Assembly (NCBI GenBank): GCA_003116975.1
Contig: BGKB01000205.1
Location: 2,625-66,624 of the forward strand
Direction: 5' to 3'
DNA from: Aurantiochytrium sp. KH105
Lineage: Eukaryota; Sar; Bigyra; Thraustochytrida; Thraustochytriidae
DNA length: 64,000 nt
Part shown: piece by piece, positions 8,184 through 18,324 of the stretch
How positions within the stretch are numbered: position 1 is the first letter of the stretch
How the letters are laid out: every line of letters starts with the position of its first letter
Position numbers and translations under genes: made by a program
Notes under the pieces: generated by a model
The model's input: only the letters and a program-made list of their open reading frames with translations
Databases searched by the model: none
Told to the model about the DNA's origin: nothing

Positions 8184-9782
8184 ATGTCGGCGACCGCGGC
8201 GACCTCGTCCTCGTCGACGACGGCAGCGGCGACGGCGACGGCGGGCGAACAGCTGGATAGCCTGGAAAGCCCGATCGCGGACGCGTCGACGGTGCTGACG
8301 AGCAGGAACGGCGAAGAGACGCGCGTGACGGCGACCTCGTCGCTGCTGTCGAAACGGCCGAACTTTGCGGCGTACAAGTGCGATGTCTGCGACAAGTATC
8401 CCATTCGCGGATACAGATGGGAGTGCTCTGATTGCGAGGACTTTGACATGTGCAACGCGTGTCAAAAGCAAAGGAAGGGGAACCACAGCAAGAACCACGT
8501 GCTCGTTCGCTTTAAAGTGGCCCCAGCCGCCAAGACGACGAAATGGCGGCCCAGCGAGACGCAAAAGGAGGGCCCGGCGCTGTCTCAACGCACCCTGAGC
8601 CGTATGCAGTCCACAGAGGGATCAAAAAGCGCGGCAGCCCTACGGAGCGAAGTAACACGACTCAAAATCCCGCTTCCTGTGAAAAAGGTTGGGTCCCGAA
8701 AGGGAGAGCTGGCCATGCGACTCTTTGAGACGGGTGTGGACACATATGAAGCAACGACTGAAATCCTGGAGCTCGAGGACGGGGTGCCCTTGAGCGTGGA
8801 GAGGCTCTTTATGATGAACGCGTTGGTGCAAGCAGACTTGGTGCGTGTGAGCACGTTGGATGCCTTGGAAGATCCTGCGGACAAGCGTCCCTCTCCGCCA
8901 TTTAAAGCGGCTGAAGTTGCAAGCGTTTTGTGCGGCATGGTTGGCCAATTTGTACATCGCGACAAGCATCAATTCGCATGGTTCAGCGAGCCCGTCTCCA
9001 AGGATGTCCCGCGCTATCACGAGGTCGTCAAGGAACCGATGGATCTCGGTACGTTGCTCAAGTCTCTCGAGTCGCGCGTGAAGCGGCCGTCTGCTCTGGA
9101 GGCGCAGGGACCGCACGCGCTCTTTGCCGAGGTGCTGCATGGTCTCAATTTGGTTTGGGAAAATGCCACCTTGTTTAATCCTGCACAGCATCCCGTGCAC
9201 GAGGAGGCTCTTCGCTTTAGGTGGATGCTGAGCGTGGTCTTGGTCAATGCATGCATTTTGTGGCCCGCGCTCTTTGACAAATATTGCGGCCCTGGCACGA
9301 GTTTTCCGGTCAAGCACGTATCTTACGATGACGTCAAGCCTAAACCTGTGCCTCGATTGATTTCGTCCAGCTCTTCTTTTACGGGATCGCTCGCGCCGGA
9401 TTCGACTCCGCTGCCTGCCCCCCCTGCTCTGGGGAAACCGGCCGCACCGGCGGCGCCCAAGTCTTTGGATAGGCCTACATTAGAACGTGTCACCTCTGTG
9501 GGGTCCACGTCTGCCTCTGTTGGTATGAAGCGTCTGGCGTCTCCGCACACAGTTCAGAGGACGCCCGACAGCGTCAAGCGCGAGCCGAGTCGGACCTCAC
9601 AAGAGAGCGCGTCAGACGTTGGGCCGCGCGAACCCAAGTCGGCGCGCGCGGCGGCGAGCATTATTGCAAGGCAGAAACGGGTGTTGCGGTCCATGAGGGA
9701 CGAGGTCAAATTTTTGCACGAGCGTATTGACCACGTCGAGGCGGTTCTCCGGCCTTTTACAGTATCTTCCGATGCAGCATGA
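8184..9782 (+). CDS. ZZ finger, SAP-like and bromodomain chromatin protein
   Basis: A 532-residue protein. The N-terminus is Ser/Thr/Ala-rich. A ZZ zinc finger spans about 61-110, with Cys at 66, 69, 81, 84, 90 and 93 and His at 101 and 105. Residues 150-183 resemble a SAP helix-turn-helix (LRSEVTRLK followed by SRKGELAMRL). A bromodomain covers about 242-355, with the family pattern YHEVVKEPMDL and a candidate acetyl-lysine-binding Asn at 332. The C-terminal region is Ser/Pro-rich and ends in a short predicted helix. It is probably a nuclear histone-reader or co-activator. The ATG is the first in the frame. The gene is divergent from the RING-H2 gene and converges on the NmrA-like gene. Confidence 0.88.
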   Translation: MSATAATSSSSTTAAATATAGEQLDSLESPIADASTVLTSRNGEETRVTATSSLLSKRPNFAAYKCDVCDKYPIRGYRWECSDCEDFDMCNACQKQRKGNHSKNHVLVRFKVAPAAKTTKWRPSETQKEGPALSQRTLSRMQSTEGSKSAAALRSEVTRLKIPLPVKKVGSRKGELAMRLFETGVDTYEATTEILELEDGVPLSVERLFMMNALVQADLVRVSTLDALEDPADKRPSPPFKAAEVASVLCGMVGQFVHRDKHQFAWFSEPVSKDVPRYHEVVKEPMDLGTLLKSLESRVKRPSALEAQGPHALFAEVLHGLNLVWENATLFNPAQHPVHEEALRFRWMLSVVLVNACILWPALFDKYCGPGTSFPVKHVSYDDVKPKPVPRLISSSSSFTGSLAPDSTPLPAPPALGKPAAPAAPKSLDRPTLERVTSVGSTSASVGMKRLASPHTVQRTPDSVKREPSRTSQESASDVGPREPKSARAAASIIARQKRVLRSMRDEVKFLHERIDHVEAVLRPFTVSSDAA

Positions 9783-9965
9783 TTTGATCTGATGTAATCC
9801 ACAACCACCAAGCTCAGAACTGCAATTACTTATAGAAAAAACGTCTGTTGCGTATGGGTAGAGGAAGAATGGGTTCCTGACTTGCCCCATGCGGAAAAAA
9901 GGTTCAGAAGCTTCTTTATAGAACTTTGATTGAAAAAACCAGACAGCTATTTTAGATGCGCGAGC

Positions 9966-9971
9966 AATAAA
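9966..9971 (+). terminator. Possible AATAAA polyadenylation signal
   Basis: AATAAA lies 184 bp after the ZZ/bromodomain stop codon in a short AT-rich convergent intergenic region. The assignment rests on position only. Confidence 0.3.
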
Positions 9972-10038
9972 GAAAAAAAGAGGATTGCTTTGAGAAACGG
10001 CAGTGGTTTGTGTCCTTTTTCGTACAGAGAGAAAAGGA

Positions 10039-12108
10039 CTATTCCTTGAAGCGGTCGCTAACCGAAGAGAGATAGGCCTTCAACGAGGTAGGCATACTGC
10101 CTGTAATATCTTGAAGATGCTCGTTTTTGCGCGACATGATCTCTCGATCCTCACCGCCCTCATTGAGAATTTTATAATTTTCCAGAATCTCGTTGACAAA
10201 CCAGTCTGCAAAGCCAGCGGCTTTGAGCTCCTCCTTTGTCTCTTGCCAAGGGACCTCGTGAAAGGCCACTGTCTTGCCAAGTGTATCCGTGAGCGCCAGT
10301 GCCACGTCTTCATAAGTGAACACATCGGAAACGAGCGTGTAGACTTCACCAATATGATTCTTGGGGTGTGTGAGAATCTTGGCGGCAGCAGTGCCAACGT
10401 CATTGAGCGCCACGGCAGCAAATGGAATGTCGGCGGCGAGCGGGGCGCGAATTCTTGATTTTGTGGCGATTTCGTGACGAAAAGCGAGAAGGTTGTCGAA
10501 AAAGAAGGGAAGACGTAGAATGCAGTGTTTGAGGCTACTTTCCTTGAGGCTGCACTCGAGCGGGGTAAAGTCCGTGGCGAGACTGGACGGTGTGGACGGT
10601 AAATCCATGTTGATGACGGAAAGCGCGAGCACAATGCCGGTAAAGTGTACAGATTTGATACCCTTGATGGCGTTGAGGCAGATGCGTGCCCGATCTTCTG
10701 CTGGTGGGGCAATAATAAAGAGGGCGGATGGGTGATGTTCAAGAATAACAGAGGCCACTTCGTCGGCGTTACCGAGATCGACCTTGACCGGCGTTATGCC
10801 CTCCACATCGAGAGCATCAGGAACGCTCGAGGCGTCGCGCATGCCCGCAATGACCGGAAAGCCGGCGGCGACGATTGCTCTTGCTGTGGCTCGACCGGTG
10901 TCGCTTGTGCTGTTGAGGAGAAGAATGGGACCTTGCGGGTCATAAACGCCCGAGGTTGAGCTGCTGAGAGGCGTGCTGCCGGAGTTGCTTTCGATGGCCG
11001 GGCTCTCTGGTGCAGCCACATCTTGTTCCGGGCCTTCCGAGGACCGAAATAAGGGCGCCACTGCTTGCACAAAATCGGTCATGGACGTAGCCTCTTTGCC
11101 GGTAAGCTGTTCGAGCTGTTCTTTCGGGATGGTCATGCAGGGTCGCTTCTCGTCAATGAGACTGTAGAGTTCGAGAAGGCCTTTGGTTTGCCACTCGGGA
11201 AATCCCATGTGCAGAAAGGACTCTTTGGCAGCGTCGACGGAGACTTGGACATATTCGATCTGGGTCCCCAGCGCCTTGGAAAAGGATTTTGCCACGTCAA
11301 CGTGCGAATATGTGTCCGAGGCTAGCTCGTATGTGGCGCCTTTGTGTGCCGCGATATTGCAAAGGACCACGGCGGCTGCTTCGCCAACGTCTGAAGTAAC
11401 AACAGTGCTAAAGGTGGTGTCGGGCTCAGCGGGTCCGTATATTTTTCCTTCTCCACGAATCGAGCCCATGTACGCAAAGCAGTTGTCTGTGAAGAGAGGG
11501 ACGCGCAAGATGGCGGTGGGGACGCCCGATTCGCGCGCAGCTGCCTCGACGGGAATGAGCTGTTTGGCAAAGATCGTTTCGGGCGCCGCAACGCTCGGGA
11601 CGCTGAGCAAGGCGAGTCCAGGGACCTTGGCGAGGCGACAGCCTTGAATGGCCGAAATGCTAATTTCTGTGCGCTTTTCGGATCCGGGAATAATGAGAAA
11701 GACGGCCTCGACTTCATTTTCGATGATGACCTTAGCGACCTCGTCTTTGTTGGCGGGGTCGACGCGAATGGGAACGACGTTCTCGCCGAGGCCGGCAAAG
11801 CCAGCGTCATTGGCGTGCGAGGTGTTGCGAGTCCCTGTGAAGATCCTTGTTTTCGGTGCGCGGGTCGTGAGCGCCTTGACGGTAGCCTTTCCAATGTGTC
11901 CCGTGCTGCCGAGGATGAGGACATTTTTCACGTTGACTGTCGTTTGTGGCGCGCGAATGGTCTCGAGCTCCTTTTCCAGCTCTTGGAGGCGCCGGTCTTG
12001 CTCCATGATGGTCTCGTGCGCCCTTTCGAGCGCGGCTTCTGCCTCTCGCAGGGCGTGCGCGTGCGCCTCAGCATCGGCCTTGAGACTTGAGGACGGCCCG
12101 CACCCCAT
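10039..12108 (-). CDS. Tandem NmrA-like NAD(P)-binding protein with lipid-anchor N-terminus
   Basis: A 689-residue protein from the chosen Met. It begins MGCGPSSSLK, an N-myristoylation context with a Cys at position 3 that could be palmitoylated. A charged helix follows (about 11-52), probably a coiled coil. The first Rossmann domain has a complete G67-x2-G70-x2-G73 motif (LILGSTGHIG) and a TGTRN turn after the second strand, which suggests NADP. A second, homologous domain begins near residue 388, where the matching motif is LLLNSTSDTG, so two glycines are replaced. NmrA relatives often sense redox state or act as reductases. I infer a membrane-tethered sensor or reductase. The frame continues upstream to 12393, but that stretch is Arg-rich repeat sequence. 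Confidence 0.87.
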   Translation of the reverse strand: MGCGPSSSLKADAEAHAHALREAEAALERAHETIMEQDRRLQELEKELETIRAPQTTVNVKNVLILGSTGHIGKATVKALTTRAPKTRIFTGTRNTSHANDAGFAGLGENVVPIRVDPANKDEVAKVIIENEVEAVFLIIPGSEKRTEISISAIQGCRLAKVPGLALLSVPSVAAPETIFAKQLIPVEAAARESGVPTAILRVPLFTDNCFAYMGSIRGEGKIYGPAEPDTTFSTVVTSDVGEAAAVVLCNIAAHKGATYELASDTYSHVDVAKSFSKALGTQIEYVQVSVDAAKESFLHMGFPEWQTKGLLELYSLIDEKRPCMTIPKEQLEQLTGKEATSMTDFVQAVAPLFRSSEGPEQDVAAPESPAIESNSGSTPLSSSTSGVYDPQGPILLLNSTSDTGRATARAIVAAGFPVIAGMRDASSVPDALDVEGITPVKVDLGNADEVASVILEHHPSALFIIAPPAEDRARICLNAIKGIKSVHFTGIVLALSVINMDLPSTPSSLATDFTPLECSLKESSLKHCILRLPFFFDNLLAFRHEIATKSRIRAPLAADIPFAAVALNDVGTAAAKILTHPKNHIGEVYTLVSDVFTYEDVALALTDTLGKTVAFHEVPWQETKEELKAAGFADWFVNEILENYKILNEGGEDREIMSRKNEHLQDITGSMPTSLKAYLSSVSDRFKE

Positions 12109-14556
12109 GGCTCCTGCCTGCCTGCTTGCCCTCCTGCCTCGACGGCCGCGTGCCCGGCCGGCAAGAGCCGCCAGGACCGCCGCCGCGCGGCTCGGGAGTC
12201 TTCTTGCCGGGCGAGCACGAGAGCGACCGCGCGCGGCCGTGCGCGAGAGCGGCCGGCCGGGGCTGGATACAGAAGCGTGCTTTGGTGTCTGTCTGTCTGT
12301 CTGTCTGTCTGGACAGAGTCGGGTCCCCCGGCCGCGTTGGCTCGATTCGGCGCGCTCTGACAGCTCCAACCAAGCACGCACGCACGCACGCAAGCACGCT
12401 CGCTCGCACGCTCCTCTCCAACCCCCTCTTCTGAGGGAGGCGCGAACGCTTTGCGCGGGACGGGGATGCAGGCAACGGCGGACGCGCGCGCAGGTCTACG
12501 TTCTCGCGCTCGAGACAGCTAGCTAGCTAGCTAGCTAGCTAGCCGGGCGCTTTGGAGACGTTCGTGTGAGTGGTGTTCCGAAGCGGGGTTAGGCAGCACC
12601 AGCGTGCTGCAGATTGCCCCGACGCTCTCCATGAACCCCCGTTTGGGACAAACTGAGCCGATTGTAGGTGCTGTGCGCGTTTAGGGCGACGCGAAGATGC
12701 GTTGGGCCCATTTGCATTTCGTGTGCGATACTGCCAGGTCAAAACACGGCAGAACCTCCTTGGACGAGGCGAGGAAGGACGAGATTTTCTGCTCGCCTTG
12801 TAAAGAGTCGTGCGATCTGGAGTTATTAAACTCATCAGAGCCTGGAACGAAGGGCCCAGTGCCCGGTGAAGACGAAGGATCCGCTGCGTTGTAGTTGGAA
12901 AAGAAATAAAAATGAGCATACTGCTTGCGCGCTTCATACAGTGCCATTTTGCTTACGTGAGCGTCTTCCACTCCACGTAGCGATTCAAGACAATAAAAAA
13001 AATCGGGTGAATGGACGACCTTTAGCAGAAAAAGACACTTGCAATGCATGATGAAAATTTGCAATCGCTTCTTCTGAAAAGAACATTTCCACGTGGACAG
13101 CTGGCGGGTGAGGATAGAAGTATCGTCGGCTTGTAAGGTTCGAAAGCGACTATTGATGGCAGAGCCGATCATTCCAGAATTGACATGCGCATCACGGCCA
13201 AAACAAATTATCGCATGGTGATCCAGGGTCAAATATAGCGACCAGTGGGTTTGACTATAGCACCCATTGCAAGTGTCAACTCGAGCCCGAGCTTTGGCGC
13301 TTTGTGAGTGTTGCAAGCCTGAAGAATTCGTCTTTTCTCTCGTCCAGGTGCAAAATACACCATTTCTTTCATGACGTCAAATCATCCTCATTGTTTCGTT
13401 CTTGGGTGTTTGGCTTCCAGGGATGGCTGCTCGTGGCCTGAGCAGTGAATCGGCCAGGCCTGCTGTTTTGATCAATCTCCCCAGAACAACGGAACTTTGC
13501 CATAACCGACTGCGATGCTCAAGGCTGAAGCATTGACAATCATGTGCGGTCGGGAAGTCTCCCTCGACTACGAATTCTAAAAGAAGCGCCGCCAATACAT
13601 CGCCGCCCCACTGCCGCGACTCTCTGCACCCGAGGCTCGGCTCTCCCCATACTTACAGGCGTGTTATCCGAACGCCGAGATTGCCCGTCCCTGCTGATAC
13701 TGCCTGCTGTGCCCGCTCCAGTTGCAGTGGTCGAAGTCGCAACGCGGCTCACACCGCGCCTCCCTCGTTGTTTTCGTCATTCCCGCCAGACCAAGACATT
13801 CGGGCGCGCGCCGTTGTTTTTGATGTGCGTGCGTGCGTGCGTGCGTACACCTCTCCGAGCAGGCCGTGCATGCATGCAGACAGCTCAGCAGCCAGAGCAG
13901 AGGAATCTCTGCAAGATCATCATCACCACCGCGCTGTTAGTTTACGGCCCCGGCCCTTTGACCACCGCCTAGCCCAGTCCTACTTCAGCAGCCAGACCAG
14001 CAGCGCGCACGTGCCGCCGTAAAAGGAAAGAAAAGATAGCGGCGGTAGCTTAAACTCTAGGATCCTCATAGCATACCTCCTCGGAGCACCACTGCCGTGT
14101 TGCTCGCTTAGGACTTCCTAGCATTTATCTATCCTAATGCACACCTGCACACGCGCCTCGACACTTTAGCTGGTAGTAGTTGATAAAAAAGAAAAAAGAA
14201 AAAGAAACTTTTCGTCGCTAGCATCAGTCAGGACTCGCGTCGCGACGCACCGTCCGTACTGCTGGTGGCGCTGGTGGCGCTGCTCCTGGCGACAATGGCT
14301 TCTCTCGGTCTCGGTTCGCGTCTGCCGAGCCGCAGGCCGTGCGTCCTCTTGCCTGCCTGTCTGCCTGCCTGCCTGCCTGCCTGGCCGGCCCGCCAAGCAG
14401 AAAAAAAAAAAGCACTGTGCCTCTACAAACCAAGAGGACAAACAAACAAAAAACATCAACATCAAAACATAAAAGAAACAAGGAAAGAAAGAAAGAAAAA
14501 GAAACCAGCCAACTGGCTGGCTGGCTGGCCGGCTTCCACAGTGCATCCACCGCGCG
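12109..14556. other. 2.4 kb without a supported gene
   Basis: The stretch next to the NmrA-like start is GC-rich with TGTC and CTAG repeats. From about 12600 to 14200 the base composition is more even. Frames such as 12681-13316 (minus) translate to sequence with no recognisable domain. A spliced gene or a non-coding transcript cannot be excluded. Around 14349-14400 and 14510-14530 there are CTGC and CTGG tetranucleotide runs. Confidence 0.5.
12517..12543. repeat. (CTAG)n microsatellite
   Basis: About six to seven perfect CTAG units. The run is self-complementary and so could extrude as a cruciform. Confidence 0.9.
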
Positions 14557-14610
14557 CCGCAAGTGCACAATCGCCTCCCCGCAAGTCCACAATCGCGCCG
14601 CGCAAGTGCG
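14557..14610. promoter_or_regulatory. Three 21-22 bp tandem units each carrying CGCAAGTS
   Basis: CGCAAGTG, CGCAAGTC and CGCAAGTG begin at 14558, 14580 and 14601. The first two 18-bp blocks (14557-14574 and 14579-14596) differ at one base. The array lies about 570 bp before the tetraspanin ATG. The spacing matches the other CAAGTS arrays in the window. The regulatory role is inferred. Confidence 0.4.
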
Positions 14611-15175
14611 CCTCCGGCCTCCTCCTCCTCCTCCTTCCGCGGCGCGCGCCTCCCTCGCTCGCGCGCACGCGCACGCCCGCTCCTCCCGCTTTCCCTCCCT
14701 CGCTCCCTGCCGCGCTCCCTCGCTCCCCCGCTCCCGCCGCGCGCCGCGCGCAGCCTCGCGCGGACGCTGCGCGGCGGCGGCGGCCAGCGAGGGCTCGGCT
14801 CGGCTCGCGGCGGCGGGCGGCGCGAGTCCAGTTCGGGCGGCGAGACTCGGATGGAGACGGAGATGGAGAGAGAAGAATAGAATAGATAGAATACAGAGCG
14901 GCGCTGTGCACGCGCCGACAGCAGAGAGAGAAAGAGGGAAGGCGAGAGAGAGGAGGAGAAGGGCCAGCAAACCTGAACGCGGCGGCGCCGGCGAGGGAGT
15001 CGCTCGCGTCTTGCACACGCGCGCGCGCACGGAGCGAGCGAGCGGGCGGGAGGGAGGGAGCGCGGCGACAGGCGTGGCGAGGTTGCGCGCGACGCGCGAA
15101 CGGACGAGCGAGCGAGCGAGCGCGCGGGCGTACCGTAGGCGAGCGCGCAGGTAAAAAAGCAGGCAGGCAGGCAGG

Positions 15176-16629
15176 ATGGGGGAGGTGATCAAGTGCTCGA
15201 AGAACACCTTCCTGTGCAGCAGCCTGCTGTGGCTGCTCATCTCGCTGGGAGGCCTCGGGTTCTTCTTGTGGGCGTGGCAGGCAGGCACCGGCGTGTACCG
15301 CGTGCCCAACGATAATGTGTACATCGGCCTGGTGGGCCTCTTTGGCCTTTGGACGATCGTCTCGCTGTCGGGCGTCATCTCGCGCCTGATCCACGGCGAG
15401 GGCCTCCTCATGTTCTTCATCATCATGGCCTTTCTCATGACGCTCGCCACCATCCTGGGCGGCTGCTTCATGCTGCTGTACATGAACGACGTCAGCACCT
15501 TCGAGGGTCTCGACTCCTCGGCGTCCTCGGCCGCCGACAGCGTCGAGGCCGACTTCTTCGTCTGGGCGGCCAGCAACCCAGAGGACTGGGTCGCGGCGCA
15601 GGACACCCTGAGCTGCTGCGGCTACGACTTTGAGTCTCTGTACAACGAGAATGTCACGCTCACCACGGGCGACACGTGCAACGCGACCCTGCTCGCGGGT
15701 CTCGAGGCCGCCTGCCCGACGTACTCGGCCGAGTGCGAGGCCAACGCGACGGCGGCCTTCGGCCTCGAGGACGACTACTTTTGCACGGGCGCCATCACCG
15801 CCTTTTTCCAGGAGCAGACGCCCTACATTGGCGTGGGCATCGGCGTCATGGTCCTGCTCCAGCTCGTGTCCTGGATCTCGGGCATGCGTCTGTACTGGGT
15901 CCCGTACGAGCTCGGCGGCTTCTACGACGGCACGGACGACGAGGGCCTGCCCACCAAGGCCGGCGACGCGGGCGGCCTGCCCACGGCGAACCCCGTGGCC
16001 TCTCCCTTCGGCGACGACGACGACGGCCCGGGCATGGGCGGTCCTCTCGGCGGCGCCCCGGGCATGGGCTCCAGCTTCGGCGGCCCGCGGCCCCCGGCCA
16101 TGAGCAACTTCGGCCACAAGGTCCGCGACGTCGGCAACCGCATGTCCGCGCGCGTGCCGGCCATGTTCGGCGGCGGCGGCGGCGGCGGCGGCTTCGGCGG
16201 CGGCGCGCNNNNNNNNNNNNNNNNNNNNNNNNNNNNNNNNNNNNNNNNNNNNNNNNNNNNNNNNNNNNNNNNNNNNNNNNNNNNNNNNNNNNNNNNNNNN
16301 NNNNNNNNNNNNNNNNNNNNNNNNNNNNNNNNNNNNNNNNNNNNNNNNNNNNNNNNNNNNNNNNNNNNNNNNNNNNNNNNNNNNNNNNNNNNNNNNNNNN
16401 NNNNNNNNNNNNNNNNNNNNGCCGCGGCGGCGGCGGCGGCGGCGGCAGATTCGGCGGCTTCGGCGGCGGCGGCGCCAAGAAGGCGGCCCCCGCGCCCAGC
16501 CGCGGCGGCGGCGGCGGCGGCGGCGGCCGCGGCGGCCTCCTCGCGCAGATCCAGCAGGGCACGAACCTGCAGCGGACGCAGATGAACGACCGCTCCGGCC
16601 CGGCCATGCAGGGCCGCGCGCTCGACTAG
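15176..16629 (+). CDS. Tetraspanin with long Gly-rich tail, interrupted by a sequence gap
   Basis: Membrane spans lie near 13-35, 48-70, 77-102 and 216-240. The large loop between spans 3 and 4 carries the tetraspanin signature Cys147-Cys148-Gly149, further Cys residues and N-glycosylation sites (NVT, NAT). The cytosolic tail is Gly-rich with MGG, FGG and PG motifs. Bases 16209-16420 are N. Before the gap, poly-Gly is read in one frame. After it, the matching Gly-rich frame (RGG, FGGFGGGG) is a different one and ends at 16629. The other frame gives an implausible poly-Ala tail ending at 16585. I therefore take 16629 as the true end and the N count as wrong. Tetraspanins organise plasma-membrane or endosomal microdomains. 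Confidence 0.85.
16209..16420. other. Assembly gap of 212 N
   Basis: A run of 212 undetermined bases inside the GGC-repeat coding region of the tetraspanin. A GC-rich trinucleotide repeat that could not be sequenced or assembled is the likely cause. Confidence 0.99.
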
Positions 16630-16867
16630 AGGGGCAGGAGCGAGCGCTCCAACGAGTGAGTGAAACGAACGAAACGAAGACAAGCGGACCACGAGTGCGA
16701 GTGCGAGGCAGCCAGGCAGGCAGGCAGGACTGAACGCAAGAAGACGGGTACCGGAGAATCTAATCTATTCTCTCTTCCTTCAACCGGTCGACCAACCCTT
16801 CGTCCATCGACTGGGTGGGTGGGCGAGGAGAGGAGAGGGTAGATTCGATTCTCCGCTGTGTCTTTTT

Positions 16868-17036
<169 letters not shown>

Positions 17037-18324
17037 CGCTTGTTTAAATGTTTGTCCATCCGGCGCCGTCGGTCGGTCGGTCGGTCATCGATCGATCGCT
17101 GGATGGATCGATGATTGGACCTTTTCGAGACGAACGTGCCTTGTGTGGCCTTTGCGGCGAAACGTGTTATTGTTGCTGACCCGAATGAAAAAAAGGCCCA
17201 GAGGTCGTCTCTCGCTGCTCTTCTACTACTATTCCTTTGAGGTCTTCGACGGCGTTGCCACTTTCGCATCTTGTCGGAGTGGATTTGTCTGTTGTGTGCC
17301 TGTCCTGATGCTCAGCTGCTCTCTTTGCGAACGAATCAGCTCTCCAGCCTACGAACCGAAAGATAATCGAAGCAGATGTTATTTGTGTTGCAAGTTTCAA
17401 TCACCCACGGCGTAAATAGGCCTACATGCGCCAAGAGCCCATGTAGCCATGATTTTTCTCGCTTTTCTTTAGGAGCAGCTCGCGCAAAGAGATCCCCATT
17501 TGCGTTCATATAACATACGCCAGACCACCTTTTGCTTTCTTCTTTGGAAGCCAGATGAATTTGTGACTGTCCATCCATCGTCAATTGGCACGAGAAAACC
17601 GCGCCGATAATTTTTTCCATTGCTGATGACCGTGGTGACTTGGTTTCGAATCTTGAGAAAAGCAAACACAATACAAAGGAAGAACCAATTTATCATTCAA
17701 CGGTAGAGATGCACACAAAAACTATAACCTCCGCTTCTTTTTCTCTTTCTGCTGGCTGCTTATCGTCGCTGTGCACCACTCTGGCTCTTTTCGTTTTCTG
17801 AAGTCAAATCAAATTACGTCTTCAATTCTCCTCCTTGACACGTTTTTTAAAATTAAACAGATAAAAACGTCCTCGACCGTTCTGATCGACACACAACACT
17901 CTTCTCCTCCTCCACTCCCTCTTTCCCCCATCCCACCTCTCCTTCTCTCCCGATGAACGAAGGAAGTCCGTCCGCCTGCCTGCCGTAACCGGCTCCAGGC
18001 TGATTGTCCCAGCGACCCGCAGTAAAAAGGAGGGTGTGTGCGCGGCACGCGCAAGCCATTGGGTCCGGCGCGTGCCCAATTTGTCGACTCTGCTCGACTC
18101 GGATCGACAATACCTACCGTTGGCAGACGCGAACGAGGCGAGCCCTACCCTGCTGGCGTCGCGTCGCCGCGTCGCTGCGAGCGCTGAGTCCTGGGCTGGC
18201 TCACGTGAACGCTCTTTCGGGGCGCCTGCAGCAGCCAGCGGGCCGCTGCCGACCAAACATTCATCGCTCGCGTTTGGGTCCGGACCGTCGAGGCCACCCA
18301 CGCTTGTCGAACGAGAAAAGCAGC
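17037..18324. other. 1.3 kb intergenic, nothing firm
   Basis: Contains a short GGTC/ATCG run near 17070-17110 and a stretch of even base composition from 17150 to 17900. A 111-residue minus-strand frame at 17336-17671 has no recognisable domain. The last 300 bases are GC-rich and may be the 5' leader of the WD40 gene, whose frame stays open back to 18004. Confidence 0.5.

Noticed and set aside
12681..13316. 211-residue minus-strand frame
   Set aside because: There is no recognisable domain and no sign of a promoter. Composition alone is not enough to call it a gene.
14224..16117. Long minus-strand frames over the tetraspanin 5' region
   Set aside because: They are shadows of the GC-rich leader and tetraspanin coding sequence, with Arg/Ala-rich composition and no domain.
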